A stretch of 64,000 bases of DNA from Nonomuraea sp. PA05 (lineage in GTDB: Bacteria > Actinomycetota > Actinomycetes > Streptosporangiales > Streptosporangiaceae). A program made the translations under genes and the position numbers. How positions within the stretch are numbered: the stretch's first letter is position 1; each line of letters opens with the position of its first letter. The stretch spans positions 248,001-312,000 of the forward strand of contig NZ_VSEY01000001.1 of the NCBI RefSeq assembly GCF_008086045.1. Direction: 5' to 3'. Of the stretch, positions 40,430 to 48,635 are shown in pieces. The notes under the pieces were generated by a model. That model made no database searches and had not been told where the DNA came from. It saw only the letters and a list, made by a program, of their open reading frames with translations.

Positions 40430-41086
40430 TCACCCGGGAATCCCCGCCAGGTAGTCGGCCAGCTCGCCCGGCCGCGACAGCATCACCATGTGACCGCCGG
40501 GCATCTCGTCCGGGATGACGCCGAGCCGCTCCGCCACGTGCCGCCGGACGAACTCGGGAGGGAAGAAGCGGTCGTCGCGGCACAGCAGGTAGCGGGTGGG
40601 AACGTCCGGCCAGGCGTCCAGCGGCCACGGCTGCCGGTAGGCGCGGTCCATGCTCATCTTCGCGGCGAGCTCGCCGTCGTGGGCCAGCACCCGTTCGGCC
40701 AGCTCACGCGGGACGTCGTGCAGGTAGAGCTGGTACTCGTCGTCGATGCCGGAGGCAGGGTGGCCGGTGCGTCCCCACCACTCCTCCGGCGTCTCGCCCG
40801 GGCTCGGGATCATGGCGGTCAGCATGACCAGCGCGGCTGCCTCGACCCGGGCGCAGACGAGCGGGCCGATGAAGCCGCCCCACGAGTGGGCCACCACCAC
40901 GAGGGGCCGGCGCTCGCCGATCGCCTGGACGACGCTGCCGGCGTAGTCCCAGAGCGTTTCCTCCGGGTCGGACATCGGCAGGGTCACCGCGACCGTGTCG
41001 TGCCCGCGGTCGCGCAGCTCTGCCTCGACCAGGTGCCAGTCGAAGGCGCTGCCGCCGCCGCCGTGGATGAGAGCGAAGGTTGTCAT
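40430..41086 (-). CDS. Alpha/beta hydrolase
   Basis: The 218-residue protein has IHGGGGSAFDW (oxyanion region), the nucleophile elbow AHSWGG (serine near residue 88), and a late GGHMVMLSRP histidine. It resembles small esterases and methylesterase-like hydrolases. No signal peptide is present, so it is cytoplasmic. It is divergent from the sigma-factor gene at 41167; the start at 41086 lacks a clear ribosome site. Confidence 0.85.
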   Translation of the reverse strand: MTTFALIHGGGGSAFDWHLVEAELRDRGHDTVAVTLPMSDPEETLWDYAGSVVQAIGERRPLVVVAHSWGGFIGPLVCARVEAAALVMLTAMIPSPGETPEEWWGRTGHPASGIDDEYQLYLHDVPRELAERVLAHDGELAAKMSMDRAYRQPWPLDAWPDVPTRYLLCRDDRFFPPEFVRRHVAERLGVIPDEMPGGHMVMLSRPGELADYLAGIPG

Positions 41087-41166
41087 GAAGGTGATGACCG
41101 CCGCGGGCGCGCGAACTCATCGGTGTGCGGAAGCAGCGGATCGGGGAGGGCGCGCGTTAGTAGGTC

Positions 41167-41688
41167 ATGAACAGTGAGACAGCCGCCCGCGCGCCCGCGC
41201 CGCCGGACCGTGGAGCCGAGCTGGCGGACCTGTACCGCGAGCACTGGCTCGCGCTGGTGCGCCTGGCCGTGCTGCTCGTCGGTGACAGGGAGAGCGCCGA
41301 GGACGTCGTCCAGGACGTCTTCTCGCGGCTGCACGGCAAGCGGCCGGACGCGCTGAGCCTGGCGTACGTGCGTGCCTGCGTGCTGAACGGCTCCCGCTCG
41401 GTGCTGCGGCGGCGCGGCGTGGCCGCCAGGGCGGCGGCGCCGGGCCCGTCCGGCGAGCCGGTGGACTCGGCGGAGACGGCCGCGCTGCTGGGGGAGTCGC
41501 GGCAGGAGATGCTGTCCGCGCTGAGCCGGCTGCCGCGGCGGCAGCGCGAGGTTCTCGTGCTGCGGTACTACCTCGATCTGCCCGACGCCGACATCGCGCG
41601 GATGACGCGCGTCAGAGAGAGCACCGTGCGGTCCACCGCCTCCAGGGCCCTGGACCGCCTCCAGCGTGAACTGGGAGGCCAGGCATGA
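41167..41688 (+). CDS. SigE-family ECF RNA polymerase sigma factor
   Basis: The 173-residue protein has sigma region 2 (ADLYREHWLALVRLAVLLVGDRESAEDVVQDVFSRL, residues 20-57) and region 4 (LSRLPRRQREVLVLRYYLDLPDADIARMTRVRESTVRSTASRAL, about 115-160). It belongs to the actinobacterial SigE/SCO-type ECF group. Its stop overlaps the start of the next gene (ATGA at 41685-41688), so the pair is translationally coupled and the partner is probably its regulator. Confidence 0.88.
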   Translation: MNSETAARAPAPPDRGAELADLYREHWLALVRLAVLLVGDRESAEDVVQDVFSRLHGKRPDALSLAYVRACVLNGSRSVLRRRGVAARAAAPGPSGEPVDSAETAALLGESRQEMLSALSRLPRRQREVLVLRYYLDLPDADIARMTRVRESTVRSTASRALDRLQRELGGQA

Positions 41689-42941
41689 CAGGCATCGAGG
41701 ATCGGCTCAGGGACGCGCTGGCCGCCAAGGCGGGGAGCGTGCGCGACGACGGCCGCCCGCGTGTCCTGCCCCCGCCGCACTCCCGCCCGGCCGCCATGAA
41801 CCGACGGACGCCGCGTTCGCGCCTGGCCGCCATGAACCGACGGACGCCGCGTTCGCGCCTGGCCGCCTTCCGGTGGTGGGCGCCGCTGGCGGTGGCGGCC
41901 ACCCTCGTGCTGGTCGTGGCGATCTCCTTCGCGACCACCCGCGCCGTCACCCCGCCCACGCCGCACCCGGCCCAGCGGCCCACCCCGTACGTCGGCCCCC
42001 TCGCCCCGCCGGTCGAGCAGGTCTGGCCGGACGCCGTGCACGAGATCCCCGCCACCGCACCGGGCAAGCGCGCGTTCAAGCCGGACGTGTTCATCAGCCC
42101 CCGCGTCGTGGCCGGGCGGGGCCTGACCAGGAACCGGCCGGACAGCATCTGGTCCTACGACGTGGACAAGCGCCGCTTCACCCGCATCACGACCCTGACG
42201 AGCAGGTACATCACCAATGAGCCCGTGGTCTTCGGCGACGGGCAGGTCGCGTGGACGGTCCTGCGGGATCGCAAGCTGGAGATCTGGGCCGTGCCCGTCA
42301 CCGGCGGAGCCCCCCGCCGCCTGGCCGCGGTGACCGCCACCATCACCAGCGACAACGAGATCATCGGAGCCCGCAACCTGACCATCGCCGACGGCACCGT
42401 GTGGTGGTCCCCGGCGGAGGGCGGCGTCTACCGCCTCCCGCTGAAGGGCGGCACCCCCACCCTGATCACCGGCACGAGAGGCTTCCACCTGCTCGAATGG
42501 CCCTGGGCGGGTGAGCCGCGCGACGACCGCTCGGTGGACCACCCCATCCCGCGGCCGATGGAGCACCTCAAGAACGTGCGCACCGGCGAGACCAGGGACG
42601 CCACCCCGCCTTCGGGCCGCACCTCGTGGAAGGACTGCGGGGTGACGTGGTGCTTGAGCGGCGTCGAGACCTGGCGGCGCGACGGCACCGGCCTGCGCGC
42701 CCTCCCCGGCCAGGCCGTGGGAGACCTCTACTCGGGCCGCTACGTCATGCTCCGGCAGCGCGACGCCACGGGCGGGGGAGCGGCGGCCGTGCACGACCTC
42801 GCGACGGGGCGCACCGGCACGCTGTTCCGCATCCCGACGCGCCGCGGCGACAAGGCGTCCCCCACCCTGCACGCCCAGCAGGGCATGTTCTGGTACCGGA
42901 CGGAACGCGGCACGCAGGTGCTGATCAGGCTCCTCCCGTGA
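41685..42941 (+). CDS. Single-pass membrane protein paired with the sigma factor (putative anti-sigma-like sensor)
   Basis: The 418-residue protein has a cytoplasmic N-terminus, one transmembrane helix (about residues 62-84), a Pro-rich spacer and a large extracytoplasmic beta-propeller-like domain (repeated WSYDVDKRRFTRI, WAVPVTGGAPRRL, YRLPLKGGTPTLI). Coupling to an ECF sigma gene suggests an anti-sigma or sensor role, but no HxxxCxxC zinc motif is seen. Residues 38-49 and 50-61 are an exact duplication of MNRRTPRSRLAA. Confidence 0.75.
   Translation: MTGIEDRLRDALAAKAGSVRDDGRPRVLPPPHSRPAAMNRRTPRSRLAAMNRRTPRSRLAAFRWWAPLAVAATLVLVVAISFATTRAVTPPTPHPAQRPTPYVGPLAPPVEQVWPDAVHEIPATAPGKRAFKPDVFISPRVVAGRGLTRNRPDSIWSYDVDKRRFTRITTLTSRYITNEPVVFGDGQVAWTVLRDRKLEIWAVPVTGGAPRRLAAVTATITSDNEIIGARNLTIADGTVWWSPAEGGVYRLPLKGGTPTLITGTRGFHLLEWPWAGEPRDDRSVDHPIPRPMEHLKNVRTGETRDATPPSGRTSWKDCGVTWCLSGVETWRRDGTGLRALPGQAVGDLYSGRYVMLRQRDATGGGAAAVHDLATGRTGTLFRIPTRRGDKASPTLHAQQGMFWYRTERGTQVLIRLLP
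41796..41867 (+). repeat. Perfect 36-bp tandem duplication
   Basis: Units 41796-41831 and 41832-41867 are identical and adjacent. Each encodes MNRRTPRSRLAA in frame, immediately before the transmembrane helix of the sigma-factor partner. The extra copy adds six arginines to the cytoplasmic side. Confidence 0.95.
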
Positions 42942-42952
42942 CGTCCCGGACC

Positions 42953-42996
42953 GATCAGGAATCGAGAAGCACTGGTCAGGCGCTCACGCGTAGCGT
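42953..42996 (+). promoter_or_regulatory. Promoter with direct repeats before the VOC gene
   Basis: GATCAGG (42953-42959) and GGTCAGG (42974-42980) are near-identical and 21 bases apart, on one helix face, as in AraC-type sites. TAGCGT (42991-42996) is the -10 and ends 7 bases before the ATG at 43004, giving a leaderless transcript. The AraC gene two genes on is the likely binder. Confidence 0.5.
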
Positions 42997-43003
42997 CTTC
43001 GCC

Positions 43004-43627
43004 ATGACCTCCATCGACTCCGTCACCCTCGAAGTAGCCGACCCCGCCGCCGCGCGGAGCTTCTACACCACCGCCTTCGACCTCGACTCGCACGTGCGCT
43101 TCGAGACCTCGGACGCGCCGACGACCGGCTTCCGCGGTTTCACCCTGTCGCTCACGGTGTCGCAGCCCGGCACCGTCGACAGCCTGATCGGCACCGCCCT
43201 GGAAGCCGGCGCCATGCCGCTGAAGCCGCCCGCGAAGTCGCTGTGGGGCTACGGCGGCGTCGTCCGCAGCCCGGACGGGGCGATCTGGAACATCGCCACC
43301 ACCTCGAAGAAGGACACCGGCCCGGCCACCCGGGAGTTCGACGGCTTCGTCCTGCTGCTGGGCGTCGCTGACGTGGCCGCGAGCAAGCGGTTCTACCTCG
43401 AACGCGGCTTGACCGTCGGCAAGAGCTTCGGCCGCATGTATGTCGAGTTCGACAGCGGGGCGAGCCCCGTCAAGCTGGGCCTCTATCGGCGCCGCGCCCT
43501 CGCCAAGACCGCCGGCATCCCCGCCGACGGGACCGGCTCCCACCGCATCGTCATCGGCGGCGACCTCGGCGAGTTCACCGACCCTGACGGCTTCGCCTGG
43601 CAGAGCGCGTCCCGTACCTCTTTGTGA
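43004..43627 (+). CDS. VOC family protein (glyoxalase/dioxygenase superfamily), two-domain
   Basis: The 207-residue protein has two VOC beta-alpha-beta-beta-beta modules: residues 1-105 (VTLEVADPAAARSFYTTAF ... SPDGAIWNIA) and 115-205 (FVLLLGVADVAASKRFYLERG ... TDPDGFAWQ). Ligand and reaction are unknown. It is followed after 16 bases by an AraC gene and then another VOC gene, a frequent actinobacterial arrangement. Confidence 0.82.
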   Translation: MTSIDSVTLEVADPAAARSFYTTAFDLDSHVRFETSDAPTTGFRGFTLSLTVSQPGTVDSLIGTALEAGAMPLKPPAKSLWGYGGVVRSPDGAIWNIATTSKKDTGPATREFDGFVLLLGVADVAASKRFYLERGLTVGKSFGRMYVEFDSGASPVKLGLYRRRALAKTAGIPADGTGSHRIVIGGDLGEFTDPDGFAWQSASRTSL

Positions 43628-43643
43628 AAGGAACGACGACCCC

Positions 43644-44108
43644 ATGTGCCACCCTTCGTGGAGCCGCGCGCTGACCACGGCGCACCACCTGAGCGACCTG
43701 GCGCGGCTGCGGCGCGTCCGCGACAGGATCGACCGGGAGTACGCGCGGCCGCTGGACGTCGAGGCGCTGGCGCGCGGCGCGCACATGTCGGCCGGGCACC
43801 TCAGCCGCGAGTTCCGGCGGGCCTACGGCGAGTCGCCGTACGCGTACCTGATGACGCGCCGCATCGAACGCGCGATGGCGCTGCTGCGCCGGGCCGACCT
43901 CAGCGTCACCGAGGTGTGCTTCGCGGTCGGCTGCTCGTCGCTGGGCACCTTCAGCACCCGTTTCACCGAGCTGGTCGGCGTGCCGCCGAGCGTGTACCGG
44001 CGTGAGGCGGCCCGCGCGGCGGCGGGCCTGCCGTCCTGCGTCGCCAAGCAGGTGACCAGGCCGATCAGGAGGCCTGCGGCGCGCGCCGCCGTGCCACAGC
44101 TAACGTGA
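43644..44108 (+). CDS. AraC family transcriptional regulator (short form)
   Basis: The 154-residue protein is little more than an AraC DNA-binding domain: two helix-turn-helices, LDVEALARGAHMSAGHLSREFRRAYGESPYAYLMTRRIERAM and VTEVCFAVGCSSLGTFSTRFTELVGVPPSVYRR. No ligand domain is present. The ATG at 43644 has AAAGGAA about 10 bases upstream. It probably activates the flanking VOC genes. Confidence 0.85.
   Translation: MCHPSWSRALTTAHHLSDLARLRRVRDRIDREYARPLDVEALARGAHMSAGHLSREFRRAYGESPYAYLMTRRIERAMALLRRADLSVTEVCFAVGCSSLGTFSTRFTELVGVPPSVYRREAARAAAGLPSCVAKQVTRPIRRPAARAAVPQLT
44101..44106 (+). promoter_or_regulatory. -10 box TAACGT of the second VOC gene
   Basis: TAACGT overlaps the end of the AraC gene and ends 6 bases before the ATG at 44113. 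No ribosome site is present, so the VOC gene probably also has a leaderless transcript. Confidence 0.45.
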
Positions 44109-44112
44109 GGCC

Positions 44113-44523
44113 ATGGACATCACCATTCACACGAGCTCGCTCCCGCACGACGACCCTGAGGCCTCCCTGGCCTTCTACCGCGACGCACTCGGCTTCGAGG
44201 TGCGCAGCGACGTCGGCCGGGGCCAGATGCGCTGGATCACGGTCGGCCCCGCCGGACAGCCGGGCACCTCCATCCTCCTCGCGCCGCCGGCCGCCGACCC
44301 CGGCATCACCGACGACGAGCGCCGCACGATCGCCGAGATGATGGCCAAGGGCACCTACGGCTGGATCCTGCTGGCCACCGCCGACCTCGACGGCACTTTC
44401 GAGAAGGTTCAGGGCGCGGGCGCGGAGGTCGTGCAGGAGCCGGTGGAGCAGCCGTACGGGGTGCGCGACTGCGCCTTCCGCGACCCCGCGGGCAACCTGG
44501 TCCGCATCCAGGAGGTGCGCTGA
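44113..44523 (+). CDS. VOC family protein
   Basis: The 136-residue protein is a two-module VOC protein of glyoxalase type (SLAFYRDALGFEVRSDVGRGQMRWITVG, then GTFEKVQGAGAEVVQEPVEQPYGVRDCAFRDPAGNLVRIQE). The C-terminal FRDPAGNLVRIQE carries the usual metal-ligand glutamate. It starts 4 bases after the AraC gene. The substrate is unknown. Confidence 0.85.
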   Translation: MDITIHTSSLPHDDPEASLAFYRDALGFEVRSDVGRGQMRWITVGPAGQPGTSILLAPPAADPGITDDERRTIAEMMAKGTYGWILLATADLDGTFEKVQGAGAEVVQEPVEQPYGVRDCAFRDPAGNLVRIQEVR

Positions 44524-44559
44524 GCCGCCACGGCCAGGCGTCCACGCGCGCCGACCGTC

Positions 44560-46800
44560 TCACGCGAGCTCGTGCGTCCACCCCGAGGCGAGCGAGGAGG
44601 TCACCGAGACCTCGCCACCCGAGCGGCTGATCGTGAACCGCGCGGGCTCGCCGGTGACGTGATCGGTCACCGTGAGCATGCTCTCGCCGTCCGGCCCCGG
44701 ATAGACGCGCAGGGTCAGCCCGTCGAGATAGTCGTAGTCGGGCCGGTCGTCCCGCGCGCCGACCGGCAGGACCGCGCCCTCGCGCACGTAGATCGGCATC
44801 GAGGTGAAGGGATGCCGCTCGGTGCGCCACCGCCCGCCCTCGGCCCGCTCGCCCGTCAGGTAGTTCGTCCACGTGCCGTCCGGCAGGTACAGCTCCACCG
44901 TCCCGTCGGCGCTGAAGACGGGCGCGACCAGCAGATCGGGGCCGAGCATGTACTGCGTGTCGAGCGGCGCGGCGGTGCGGTCGCCGGGGAACTCCATCGC
45001 CATCGGCCGCATCACCGGCGTGCCGGTCTCGTGCGCGTGCACGCCCGCCTGGTACAGGTACGGCATCAGGCGCAGCTTCAGCCGGGTGAACAGCCGCGTC
45101 ACCTCGACGGCCTCCTCGTCGAACGCCCACGGCACGCGGTAGGACGACGAGCCGTGCAACCGCGAGTGCGACGACATCAGCCCGAAGGCGACCCAGCGCT
45201 TGAACACCCCGGGGTCCGGTGTGCCCTCGAAGCCGCCGATGTCGTGGCTCCAGAACGAGAAGCCGGACAACGCCAGCGACAGGCCGCCGCGCAGGCTCTC
45301 CGCCATCGACTCGTACGTCGATCCCGAGTCGCCGCCCCAGTGCACCGGCAGCCGCTGCCCGCCGGCCGTCGCCGACCGGGCGAACAGCACCGCCTCGCCC
45401 CGGCCGCGCCGCTCCTCCAGCACCTCGAACACGGCCTCGTTGTAGAGCTGCGTGTACAGGTTGTGCATCCGTTCGGGCGCGGAGCCGTCGAAGTAGGCGA
45501 CGTCCAGCGGGACGCGCTCGCCGAAGTCGGTCTTGAACGCGTCCACGCCCTGGTCCAGCAGCGCGCGCAGCTTCGACTGGAACCACCGCCGCGCGTCCGG
45601 GTTCGTGAAGTCGACCAGGCCCATGCCGGCCTGCCACAGGTCCCACTGCCAGACCCGCCCGCCGGGCCGCCGCAGCAGGAAGCCCTGCCCGGCGGCCTCG
45701 GCGAACAGCGGCGAGCGCTGGGCGATGTAGGGGTTGATCCACACGCAGACCCGCAGGTCCTTGTCGTGCAGGCGGGCCAGCATGCCCTCCGGGTCGGGGA
45801 AGACGCGCGGGTCCCACTCGAAGTCGCACCAGTTGAACTCGCGCATCCAGAAGCAGTCGAAGTGGAACACCGACAGCGGCAGGTCGCGCGCGGCCATGCC
45901 GTCGATGAACGAGGTGACCGTCTCCTCGTCGTAGCCGGTGGTGAACGAGGTGGACAGCCACAGGCCGTACGACCAGGCGGGCAGCAGGGCCGGGCGGCCG
46001 GTCAGCGCGGTGTAACGTTCCAGGATCCGCTTCGGGGACGGCCCGTAGATGATCAGGTATTCGAGGCTCTCGCCCTCGACGGAGAACTGGACGCGCTGCA
46101 CCGCCTCCGACGCCACCTCGTAGGAGACGTGGCCTGGGTGGTTGACGAAGACGCCGTACCCGCGGTTGGTGAGGTAGAACGGCACGTTCTTGTAGGCCTG
46201 CTCGGAGGAGGTGCCGCCGTCGGCGTTCCAGATCTCCACCGTCTGGCCGTTCTTGACCAGCGGCCCGAAACGCTCGCCCAGCCCGTAGACCACCTCGCCG
46301 ACGCCCAGCGAGAGCTGCTGGGCGAGGTGCGCGGACGGGCCCGTGCGCGGCTTGCCGACCGGCCCCGGGTCGGTCTGCGCGTCCGCGGCGAGCCGAAAGT
46401 AGCCGATGGACTTGGGGCCGCTGGAGGTCAGCGGGCGGCCATCGGCGGAGAAGGTCAGGCTCCACGGGGCGCCGGGCGCCACGGTCGCGCTGAGCGCGCC
46501 GCTGGTGATCGTCGTGCCGTCGGGCTTGACGACGCCGTGGCCGTCCTCGGCGCCGACCAGGTCGAAGCCGCGCCCGTCGCCGGCGTGGTGCTCGACGCGG
46601 ACCCGGATCACGTCCTCCAGCGGGGACGACAGCCGCAGCGACAGCACCGGCCGGTTGAGGGTGTCGCCGCGGCGGGTGATCACCGTGGTGGGCGCGGTCA
46701 CGGTGATCGCGTCGTCCTCGGTGCGGATGTCGTAGGCCTCGGCGGCGTACAGCGCGGTCACGCCGGGCCGCAACTGCCAGAGGCCGTCGGTGAACTTCAC
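44560..46800 (-). CDS. yicI: GH31 alpha-xylosidase, YicI type
   Basis: The 746-residue protein has the YicI layout: N-terminal beta-sandwich, catalytic barrel (about 270-600) and two C-terminal beta domains. The nucleophile is D425 in FKTDFGERVP and the acid/base is D491 in HWGGDSGST. There is no signal peptide, so it removes alpha-xylosyl units (for example isoprimeverose from xyloglucan) in the cytoplasm. It is the last gene of the operon SBP-permease-permease-yicI and lies 7 bases after the permease. The GH43 gene and LacI regulator complete the locus. Confidence 0.92.
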   Translation of the reverse strand: MKFTDGLWQLRPGVTALYAAEAYDIRTEDDAITVTAPTTVITRRGDTLNRPVLSLRLSSPLEDVIRVRVEHHAGDGRGFDLVGAEDGHGVVKPDGTTITSGALSATVAPGAPWSLTFSADGRPLTSSGPKSIGYFRLAADAQTDPGPVGKPRTGPSAHLAQQLSLGVGEVVYGLGERFGPLVKNGQTVEIWNADGGTSSEQAYKNVPFYLTNRGYGVFVNHPGHVSYEVASEAVQRVQFSVEGESLEYLIIYGPSPKRILERYTALTGRPALLPAWSYGLWLSTSFTTGYDEETVTSFIDGMAARDLPLSVFHFDCFWMREFNWCDFEWDPRVFPDPEGMLARLHDKDLRVCVWINPYIAQRSPLFAEAAGQGFLLRRPGGRVWQWDLWQAGMGLVDFTNPDARRWFQSKLRALLDQGVDAFKTDFGERVPLDVAYFDGSAPERMHNLYTQLYNEAVFEVLEERRGRGEAVLFARSATAGGQRLPVHWGGDSGSTYESMAESLRGGLSLALSGFSFWSHDIGGFEGTPDPGVFKRWVAFGLMSSHSRLHGSSSYRVPWAFDEEAVEVTRLFTRLKLRLMPYLYQAGVHAHETGTPVMRPMAMEFPGDRTAAPLDTQYMLGPDLLVAPVFSADGTVELYLPDGTWTNYLTGERAEGGRWRTERHPFTSMPIYVREGAVLPVGARDDRPDYDYLDGLTLRVYPGPDGESMLTVTDHVTGEPARFTISRSGGEVSVTSSLASGWTHELA

Positions 46801-46807
46801 GTGCGGG

Positions 46808-47689
46808 TCATCCCTTCAGTCCGCCGGCCAGCAGGTCGGCACGCCAGAACCGCTGCAGCACCAGGACCAGCGCGATCAGCGGGATGACGGACACGGCCGA
46901 GCCCATGATGACCAGCGGGTAGAGGTCGCTGTCGCCCGCGCCCTTGCCCAGGAACGTGTACAGGCCCAGCGTGATCGGATACTTGTCCTGGTCCGACAGC
47001 ATGATGAAGGGCAGCAGGAAGTTGTTCCAGATGCCCACGAACTGCAGCAGGAACACCGTGACCAGGCCCTGCACCATCATCGGCAGCACGATGGTGGCGA
47101 AGATGCGCAGCTCGCCCGCGCCGTCCAGGCGGGCCGCCTCCAGCGTGCTCTCCGGGACGGCGGCGTTGGCGAAGACGCGGCACAGGAAGATGCCGAACGG
47201 GTTGATGATCACCGGCAGCAGCACCGACCAGTGGGTGCCCGCCAGGCCGACGCTCGCCAGCAGCAGGTACTGCGGCACGGCCAGCACGATGCCCGGCACC
47301 AGCACCCCGGCCAGGATCACCGAGAACAGCGCCTCCCGGCCGCGGAAGCGGAACTTGGCCAGGGCGTACCCGGCCATGGCCGACACCAGCGTGGACAGCA
47401 CCGAGCCGAGGCCGGCGTACAGCAGCGAGTTGAGCCCCCAGCGCCAGAACTGGCCGTCGCCGTACGCGCTCAGGCTCGCCAGGTTGTCCAGCAGGCCGCT
47501 GCCCGGCACGAAGGAGAAGGTGGTGAACAGCTCGCGCGGCGTCTTGGAGGCCGCGATGACCACCCACGCCACCGGGGTCAGGCAGTACAGCGCGCCGAGC
47601 AGCAAAACCAGCAGCGGGAGCCTGGGGCGGCGGCGGGCGCGGGGACGGCGGCGGAACTGCCGGTCGCCGGTGGTGGTGATGGCGGTCAT
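46808..47689 (-). CDS. Carbohydrate ABC transporter permease (MalG type)
   Basis: The 293-residue CUT1 permease has six transmembrane helices, a basic N-terminal tail (RQFRRRPRARRRPR) and the EAA loop ESTLEAARLDGAGELRIFATIVLPMM. The ATG at 47689 overlaps the stop of the MalF-type permease (ATGA). Confidence 0.9.
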   Translation of the reverse strand: MTAITTTGDRQFRRRPRARRRPRLPLLVLLLGALYCLTPVAWVVIAASKTPRELFTTFSFVPGSGLLDNLASLSAYGDGQFWRWGLNSLLYAGLGSVLSTLVSAMAGYALAKFRFRGREALFSVILAGVLVPGIVLAVPQYLLLASVGLAGTHWSVLLPVIINPFGIFLCRVFANAAVPESTLEAARLDGAGELRIFATIVLPMMVQGLVTVFLLQFVGIWNNFLLPFIMLSDQDKYPITLGLYTFLGKGAGDSDLYPLVIMGSAVSVIPLIALVLVLQRFWRADLLAGGLKG

Positions 47690-48612
47690 GCGTTGTCTCC
47701 GAAGGTCCGGCGCTGGAAGAACCGCAGCAGGAGCAGCGACAGGACGAGGATGCCCACCGCCAGCAGCACGGAGGCGGCCGCGGCCCCGCCCAGGTTGTCG
47801 TTGCTGAACGCCTCCTGGTAGATCTTCATCAGCGGCACCCAGGTCGTGCTGATCGCCGGCGTCATCGGCCGCAGCGTGGCCGGCTCGCTGTAGAGCTGCA
47901 GCGTGCCGATCACCGAGAACAGGCCGGTCAGCACGAGCGCGGGCGCCACCAGCGGGATCTTGATGCGCCAGGCGATCTGCAGCTCGCTCGCCCCGTCGAT
48001 GCGGGCCGCCTCGTAGATCGAGGTGGGGATGGCCCGCAGCGACGTGAAGATGATGATCATATTGAAGCCGACGCCGGACCACAGCGCGATGTTGGCCAGC
48101 GAGAAGTACAGGGCGGGGAAGCCGAAGAAGTCCAGCGGCCCCGCGTTCAACTGCCGGGCGATGTAGCTGATCGGGCTGGTGCTGGGCAGGTACAGGAAGC
48201 CCCACAGCAGGCTGGCGATCACGCCCGGTACCGCGTACGGCAGGAAGATCGCCGTACGGCTGAAGCCGCGCGCCCGCACCCGCGGGGTGTCGAGCAGCAG
48301 CGCGAACAGCAGCGCCAGGCCGAGCACGCTGGGGACGGCGATCACGCCGTACAGCAGCACCCGGCCCAGCCCGGCCACGTACTCGGGGTCGCCGAGCGCG
48401 GCGGCGTAGTGCTCGAACCCGACGAAGGTCTCCACGCGCCGCCCGAACGCGCCGCCGCCCTCGACGCGGAAGCCGCGGAAGCTCAGGTAGATCGCATAAC
48501 CGATCGGGATGACCAGGAACAACGTGAACAACACGATCGCCGGTGAGGCGAACAGCCATGGGGTGGCGGCGGCACGCAGCCGCGTGCTCAGCCGTGCGGA
48601 GGTGGCGGGCAT
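47686..48612 (-). CDS. Carbohydrate ABC transporter permease (MalF type)
   Basis: The 308-residue CUT1 permease has six transmembrane helices and the EAA loop SIYEAARIDGASELQIAWRIKIPLV. It starts 23 bases after the binding-protein gene without a strong ribosome site. As in the rhamnoside locus no ATPase is encoded, so a shared MsiK-type ATPase is expected. Confidence 0.9.
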   Translation of the reverse strand: MPATSARLSTRLRAAATPWLFASPAIVLFTLFLVIPIGYAIYLSFRGFRVEGGGAFGRRVETFVGFEHYAAALGDPEYVAGLGRVLLYGVIAVPSVLGLALLFALLLDTPRVRARGFSRTAIFLPYAVPGVIASLLWGFLYLPSTSPISYIARQLNAGPLDFFGFPALYFSLANIALWSGVGFNMIIIFTSLRAIPTSIYEAARIDGASELQIAWRIKIPLVAPALVLTGLFSVIGTLQLYSEPATLRPMTPAISTTWVPLMKIYQEAFSNDNLGGAAAASVLLAVGILVLSLLLLRFFQRRTFGDNA

Positions 48613-48635
48613 CAGACGTCCAGAGTGGGATCGGG

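Noticed and set aside
44572..46887. 771-codon plus-strand frame opposite yicI
   Set aside because: It is antisense to a well-supported GH31 gene and has biased low-complexity composition without any domain.
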